From NCBI GenBank assembly GCA_025360875.1, contig JANYBI010000017.1:1-11405 (forward strand): a stretch of DNA of 11,405 bases, written 5' to 3'. The position numbers and the translations under genes were made by a program. This document shows, piece by piece, positions 6,712 to 11,405 of the stretch. A model generated the notes under the pieces. That model searched no databases, was not told the origin of the DNA, and worked only from the letters and a program-made list of their open reading frames with translations. Each line of letters starts with the position of its first letter. Position 1 is the stretch's first letter. The DNA comes from Lentisphaerota bacterium. Its GTDB lineage: Bacteria; Verrucomicrobiota; Lentisphaeria; Victivallales; GWF2-50-93.

Positions 6712-9178
6712 AACAGCTTCAGTAAAGAAGTCCTACAATATGTCACAGACGGTGATCCACCTCCTGTGTAACGCCTTCTTTGCGTTTGCAGCGGCTTCCG
6801 CGATATGGCAGTATGGGAATCCTGTTTTGTCGCATGTGGTAATCCTGTCAGCCATGGCCGCAGGAATTTCAATTTTCATAAGCAGGAAAATATTCAGCCT
6901 GAACGCGAGGAAAATAGTACAGATCCTGATCCTGGTATTCGCAATGACATGGCTGATCTTTCAGGCATCCAGCCATATAACAGTTGAAAAGTACCTTATA
7001 GAATTCCTCTGTATCATAGGGGTGGGCTTTGGAATAACTCTGGTCATGAAAGATTACGGGATACAGTGCATCATTGGAGTAATACTCATAATATGCGGTT
7101 CAGTGTTCCCGAGGAACGCATACATATATCTGCTTCCTCTTATCCTTGGTTCAGGGCTGCTGCTTGCATACTCATCCAGACTCGTATCCCTATCAGGAGA
7201 CAATTCAATCAGGTTTTCGCTCAAACCCCTTAAGATGAACTGGACATATTTCCTGATGCATTCCATTCTGGTTGTCATTTTCTGGATTTACTTCTGCACT
7301 TTTTTCCCTGCCGCCTCGAAAACCGGAGTCGGATTCGTGCCCACATCCTTCATGAATGAAAACTCCAACTATATGCCACCTGAATATGACAAGTGGTTCA
7401 AACCCGAACTTAAAAGGGAATCTGAACAAGGAGAAACAGCCCGGGGATCCAATAAAAGAGCCTCCACCATGGGAAACGGGGAACAAGTGGCCGACAACGC
7501 CAAATCCCAGGATAAAGTCGATGGGGACGGCAACGGCGGCGGACAGCCCGGCAACGATCTGGTCTTCAGGGTCAAATCTCCAGTGAAAATGTACTGGCTC
7601 GGATCCCTGTATGACGTATATGACGGGCATAAATGGAATGCGAGCCGGGAAATGAAGACCCAGAAAATCAAAAACGCCTTCCAGGAGTTTGCTGGCCCGT
7701 CAATCATACAGCAATTCAATATCGTAAAATTGTATTCTCCGGTTCTCTATGGAGCATACATGCCGAGGTATTTCGAGTTTCCGTTCAACACAAACTACAG
7801 GACGGAAAATACTTTCTATAATTGCAAACTCCTTAATCCTGAATCCGTACAAGTCCCTTTTTCATATTCCGTAATTTCTGTCAACTTCAACTCTGAAACC
7901 GCATTACCGGGTCTGAAGCCAGAACATCTGTGGTATGAAAATCTCAAGAAGCAGCATTATCTCGATATTCCAAAGGATCTGATAAGCAATAGGCTCAGGG
8001 ATCTGGTTTCGGAAATTACTTCCAAAGGCGATAGCAAATATGAAAAGGCAATCCTACTCCGTGATTATCTGAGGAACAATTTCAAATACAAGATGGACGC
8101 CTCAAAGGTGCCGGAAGACAGGGAAATAGCCGACTATTTCATCTTTGAGATGAAGGAGGGCAACTGCCAGCATTATGCGACTTCTCTTGCGGTCATCGCA
8201 AGACTGGCAGGAATACCTTCGCGCCTCGCACTTGGTTTTTCGCCTGGCAACTACAATACTCTGAATGATGTCTTCGAGGTTTATGAATACCATGCACACG
8301 CATGGACACAGCTCTTCATTGAAGGAAAAGGATGGCTGACTTTCGACGGAACTCCTCCGGGACAGGTGATATCCAGGACAAGCCCGCTTATATTGGGATC
8401 GTTCAAGGATCCCTTCGGCGACGAATGGAAATTGACGCCTCCGGAACTGACAAATCACACAAAGGCGTTCGCATCACTTAAACCTCGAGCCAAAAATGAA
8501 CCTTACTCCAAGAGAAATGACGTAATCCAACCTAATGTTATCCAGAAAATTGCCGCCAGCATCCCGATTGACAGGGACGAACTCAAAAGTACCATAAGCA
8601 AAATTTCAGGAGAGAGTCCATATCCTGAGGAAAATATTGGAAAAAGCAGGTTCCAGAATCTCAAGGACATATATGATGATCTGAAGCACAACGCTTCCGT
8701 TATGTTGCATCTCTTCATGAAAGGAGTTAAAAGCTTTTTGTTCTGGCTTGTAGGCCTCCAGGGCCTGTTGATGATGCTTCTTGTCCTGGGAGCATATGCC
8801 TCATACCGGGCATTTTTAAAATTCAGGCTTTTCCTGAGGCGCAGAAGAAGGATAAGGAAATGCCTTGGAATAATCGAGAGATTTCAAAGGTTTTCCGAGA
8901 AACATCCGGAACACAACATAAATATCTGTTACAGGATAACACGCGAACTTCTCGATGTCTCAGGATTGAAAAGGGAACATAACATGGAACTCTTCAACTA
9001 CGGCGCTTCCTTGGAAAGGCTTGATTACAGCCTAAGCAAAGATGTGCTGGTGATTTTCTTCATCTATTCTAAAATAGAGTATGGTACTTCAGTACCCAGC
9101 AAGGAAGATGTCGAAACAGCTTTCCATAAGATCATAAGGATCCGCAACAACCTCAGGAACAATCTGAAACTGATCTAA
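6704..9178 (+). CDS. TgpA-like transmembrane transglutaminase-fold protein
   Basis: An 824-residue membrane protein. About seven membrane segments occupy residues 16-202, followed by a G/N/D-rich hydrophilic linker (about 230-285). An extracytoplasmic region of about 380 residues carries the transglutaminase-like core. The expected catalytic triad is present: Cys488 in EGNCQHYATS, His532 in YHAHAWTQ and Asp548 in LTFDGTPPG. A last membrane segment lies at about 675-700, followed by a very basic stop-transfer stretch (FLRRRRRIRK) and a helical cytoplasmic tail of about 105 residues, as in TgpA/DUF4129-type proteins. The family is implicated in envelope or peptide-linkage processing; the true substrate is unknown. 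It overlaps the DUF58 gene by 8 bases (ATG at 6704, upstream TGA at 6709-6711), with AAGG (6691-6694) as ribosome-binding site, so the two genes are translationally linked. Confidence 0.93.
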   Translation: MAETASVKKSYNMSQTVIHLLCNAFFAFAAASAIWQYGNPVLSHVVILSAMAAGISIFISRKIFSLNARKIVQILILVFAMTWLIFQASSHITVEKYLIEFLCIIGVGFGITLVMKDYGIQCIIGVILIICGSVFPRNAYIYLLPLILGSGLLLAYSSRLVSLSGDNSIRFSLKPLKMNWTYFLMHSILVVIFWIYFCTFFPAASKTGVGFVPTSFMNENSNYMPPEYDKWFKPELKRESEQGETARGSNKRASTMGNGEQVADNAKSQDKVDGDGNGGGQPGNDLVFRVKSPVKMYWLGSLYDVYDGHKWNASREMKTQKIKNAFQEFAGPSIIQQFNIVKLYSPVLYGAYMPRYFEFPFNTNYRTENTFYNCKLLNPESVQVPFSYSVISVNFNSETALPGLKPEHLWYENLKKQHYLDIPKDLISNRLRDLVSEITSKGDSKYEKAILLRDYLRNNFKYKMDASKVPEDREIADYFIFEMKEGNCQHYATSLAVIARLAGIPSRLALGFSPGNYNTLNDVFEVYEYHAHAWTQLFIEGKGWLTFDGTPPGQVISRTSPLILGSFKDPFGDEWKLTPPELTNHTKAFASLKPRAKNEPYSKRNDVIQPNVIQKIAASIPIDRDELKSTISKISGESPYPEENIGKSRFQNLKDIYDDLKHNASVMLHLFMKGVKSFLFWLVGLQGLLMMLLVLGAYASYRAFLKFRLFLRRRRRIRKCLGIIERFQRFSEKHPEHNINICYRITRELLDVSGLKREHNMELFNYGASLERLDYSLSKDVLVIFFIYSKIEYGTSVPSKEDVETAFHKIIRIRNNLRNNLKLI

Positions 9179-9196
9179 TTCCATGTAATATTAGGG

Positions 9197-11245
9197 CTAG
9201 AAAATCCTCTCCAAAACTGCCGAACCGTCGGCTTCAAGCTTCAGACTATGCTTTACGGTCTCACCGGTCAGCATGTCCTTGAACTTCTCTTTTCCAAGAT
9301 CAACAGTCTGCTTTTTGGACTTGAAATTTAAGACAAATACAAATTCCCTCTTTCCATCGGTCCTCATCTGGGCCGTTACTCCATCAGGCAGAGTTTTTTG
9401 AAGAATTTTCCTTATTTTGAGATCCTCCATTACTGCTGATGACAGCTTCATCAGGAAATCATCTTCAGTTCTGGCGGCCATGTAATAGACTTTGCCTTTT
9501 CCATGCCTGTTGACCGTTATCGCCGGCTCTCCGGAATAGAAATCATTGCCATAGACAGCAAGCACCTTAGCTCCTTCCAGATGGATTCTCTCGCAATAGT
9601 CATATACCTCGAACTTGCCTTTGAGGTTCAGTTCATTTCCCTTGACAGCCACGACCTGCTGCTTGTCGTCAGGCGTAATTCCGTCAATTTCCTCATTCCA
9701 TAATCCGAAAACTTTGCGAAGTCCGCAGCCCGGCCATCCGCCCGTGAAACATCTGTCGTGGTCGTCCACGATACCGGTAAGGTAAGTTGCAATGACAGTT
9801 CCTCCGTCCGACACGAATTTATCTATCCTCTCGGCGAAACCTTTTTTCAGCATGAAAAGCATCGGAAGCACAAGTAGCCTGTATTTGTCAAAGGAGCAGG
9901 TACTTTCAATCACATCCACGGAAACTCCGGATTTCCAGAATGTCCTGTACATGGAATGGCAGTTTTCAATATATTTCTTGGACGCGTTTGTAGGTCCCGC
10001 GGAGTAATCGAGAGCCCAATTAGATTCCCAGTCGTTGACAATTGCCACCTCGGACTTCGTTGAAGTTCCTATTACGGCATCCAGTTTCCTGTGGATCTTC
10101 CCAATTTCCGAGACCTCCTTGAAGACACGTGTTTTTTCGTGACCGACGTGATCAATTACCGCACCGTGGAATTTCTCGCAGGATCCCATCCCCTTGCGGT
10201 ACTGGAAATACATCGTAGCGTCGGCACCGTGGGCTATTGCCTGTAGCATTTCCCTTTTGTGGACGCCCGGCCGTTTCAGACGATGGTATGGCTGCCAGTT
10301 GGTCGCGCTGGGACATGATTCCATCAGGACAAACGGTTTCCCTCCCTTCATCGAACGGTGCATGTCGTGGGCCATCCCCTGGAACGAACCTGTGTCGGAA
10401 TTGTCGTCGGGCTTGTACCAGGAGGGATATGAGTCGTCGGCGATGAAGTCGCATACCTCAGCCACACGCCAGTAGTCAAGCCCGTTGAAAAATCCCATCA
10501 TGTTAGCTGTGACCTTGGCGGCAGGTGTAAGTTTTTTGAGAGGAACAATCTCGTGCTTCATGAAATCACAACACTGCCATGTGATGAAACGGGCCCAGTC
10601 CAGCCTGAGCCCGTCAACACATCCGTCGCGGGGATCGATCTGCTCCCAGGCCGTATAGTTATGGCTCCAGAAATAGGTCCACCAGCATTCGTTGAGGTTG
10701 TCAATGGTCTTATATTTTTTCCTGAGCCATTCATACCAGGATTTAAGGCAGAGGTCGCATAGGCATTCACCGTTATACTCGTTGGAGACGTGCCATGCCC
10801 CGAGGGCCGGATGATACTTGTAGCGTTCGGCAAGTTTGGTGTTTATGATATTGACTTTTTCCCGGTATACAGGAGACGTCCAGCAGTGGTTGTGCCTGTT
10901 GTTGTATGTCTCGCGGAGACCGCTGCGGCTTACACGGAGGACTTCCGGATATTTCATCGCCATCCATGCGGGCCGCGCACCGCTCGGAGTCGCTAGTATC
11001 GCATTGTATCCCTTCTTCGCAAGCCGGTCCATTATCATGTCGAGCCAGTCGAAATTGAACTTCCCTTCCTCCGGTTCATAGCTTGTCCAGGCAAATATCC
11101 CCAGGGAAAAGGTATTGCATCCGGAAAGATCCATCAGCCTGAAATCCTCGTCTATCGCCTTCGGATGCTTAAGCCACTGGTCAGGGTTGTAGTCTCCACC
11201 ATGCAGGAAATGCGGGAACTTCGATATTATCGGCGGGTATTTCAT
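9197..11245 (-). CDS. GH42 beta-galactosidase, cytoplasmic
   Basis: A complete 682-residue GH42 enzyme that hydrolyses terminal beta-galactosides. It lacks a signal peptide and should be cytoplasmic. The opening FLHGGDYNPDQW and NTFSLGIFAWTSYEPEEGKF is typical of the family. The catalytic acid/base is Glu156 in WHVSNEYNG and the nucleophile Glu309 in VLMESCPSATNWQ. Cys121, Cys161, Cys163 and Cys166 correspond to the zinc-binding cysteines known in the Thermus A4 enzyme. The TIM barrel spans about 1-376, the trimer-forming domain (from VAIVNDWESNW) about 390-600, and a small beta domain closes the chain. The ATG at 11245 is preferred because TAGGA lies about 8 bases upstream; a TTG at 11272 in the same frame has no ribosome-binding site. 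It ends only 18 bases from the convergent transglutaminase gene, with no terminator hairpin between them. Confidence 0.95.
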   Translation of the reverse strand: MKYPPIISKFPHFLHGGDYNPDQWLKHPKAIDEDFRLMDLSGCNTFSLGIFAWTSYEPEEGKFNFDWLDMIMDRLAKKGYNAILATPSGARPAWMAMKYPEVLRVSRSGLRETYNNRHNHCWTSPVYREKVNIINTKLAERYKYHPALGAWHVSNEYNGECLCDLCLKSWYEWLRKKYKTIDNLNECWWTYFWSHNYTAWEQIDPRDGCVDGLRLDWARFITWQCCDFMKHEIVPLKKLTPAAKVTANMMGFFNGLDYWRVAEVCDFIADDSYPSWYKPDDNSDTGSFQGMAHDMHRSMKGGKPFVLMESCPSATNWQPYHRLKRPGVHKREMLQAIAHGADATMYFQYRKGMGSCEKFHGAVIDHVGHEKTRVFKEVSEIGKIHRKLDAVIGTSTKSEVAIVNDWESNWALDYSAGPTNASKKYIENCHSMYRTFWKSGVSVDVIESTCSFDKYRLLVLPMLFMLKKGFAERIDKFVSDGGTVIATYLTGIVDDHDRCFTGGWPGCGLRKVFGLWNEEIDGITPDDKQQVVAVKGNELNLKGKFEVYDYCERIHLEGAKVLAVYGNDFYSGEPAITVNRHGKGKVYYMAARTEDDFLMKLSSAVMEDLKIRKILQKTLPDGVTAQMRTDGKREFVFVLNFKSKKQTVDLGKEKFKDMLTGETVKHSLKLEADGSAVLERIF

Positions 11246-11291
11246 GTTAAAATTCCTATCCTTAATACTCAAGAGTACCGATTTCTTGCTT

Positions 11292-11405
11292 TCAAGAAGC
11301 AGACTCTTTATCCGTTAATTTAGCCAGTTCGAGCGACAAGTCAACAAGCTCGAGACTCATCTCCTTGAAGTCCCGATAGTTTTCCGTTTGGCGCTTTACC
11401 TCCTT
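11292..11405 (-). CDS. C-terminal fragment of a DUF6788-like protein
   Basis: The minus strand is open from the right edge to a TGA at 11294-11292, giving 37 residues that start KEVKRQTENYRDFKEMSLEL and continue with VDLSLELAKLTDKESAS. The N-Y-R-x-F-K-E-x(4)-L-V-D-L-S-L-E-L pattern resembles the helical C-terminus of DUF6788 proteins, short proteins often found near transposase genes; this is from memory of the family and rests on few residues. The stop lies 46 bases before the GH42 start on the same strand. Most of the gene lies outside the window, so it could also be the tail of another helical protein. Confidence 0.5.
   Translation of the reverse strand, partial: KEVKRQTENYRDFKEMSLELVDLSLELAKLTDKESAS

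Noticed and set aside
11246..11272. Upstream TTG start of the GH42 gene
   Set aside because: No Shine-Dalgarno before the TTG, whereas the ATG at 11245 has TAGGA at good spacing and begins where GH42 homology begins.

Overview
The window looks like a chromosomal segment from an uncultured or environmental Gram-negative bacterium, most likely of the PVC group (Lentisphaerota, Kiritimatiellota or Verrucomicrobiota). That placement is inference. It rests on the mix of exported and cytoplasmic glycoside hydrolases, a lipoprotein signal, GCCGGC-type REP-like intergenic repeats, and the tail of what looks like a small transposon-associated (DUF6788-like) protein. No rRNA, tRNA or CRISPR array was seen.

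Layout. Positions 1-1936 (minus strand) hold the N-terminal 645 residues of an exported clan-A glycoside hydrolase, most like GH50 beta-agarases; it runs off the left edge. A 160-base divergent spacer carries a good sigma70-like promoter overlapped by a direct repeat. It drives a plus-strand ribbon-helix-helix antitoxin (2097-2357), a 23-codon mini-ORF that may be the stump of a lost toxin (2357-2428), and an exported nitroreductase/SagB-like flavoprotein (2425-3084). Two inverted REP-like hairpins (3089-3174) bracket a second sigma70-like promoter in front of an unrecognised lipoprotein (3182-3811).

The core of the window is a MoxR / DUF58 / transglutaminase (TgpA-like) gene set on the plus strand, 3878-9178. 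This is a well-known association thought to act at the cell envelope. Two things stand out. The MoxR ATPase carries an N-terminal FHA domain, which normally reads phosphothreonine. The MoxR gene is also separated from the DUF58 gene by about 300 bases, roughly half of it a nested inverted-repeat element (5223-5375). DUF58 and the transglutaminase overlap by 8 bases and are surely co-transcribed.

Convergent to this, on the minus strand, is a complete cytoplasmic GH42 beta-galactosidase (9197-11245). Immediately upstream of it is the C-terminal end of another minus-strand gene (11292-11405). The two glycoside hydrolases suggest use of galactose-containing polysaccharides: exported cleavage by the GH50-like enzyme and cytoplasmic trimming of galactosides by the GH42. 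I see no clear undescribed defence or mobile system. The most original features are the FHA-MoxR fusion, the promoter set between REP-like arms, the composite repeat splitting the MoxR operon, and the toxin-less antitoxin operon.
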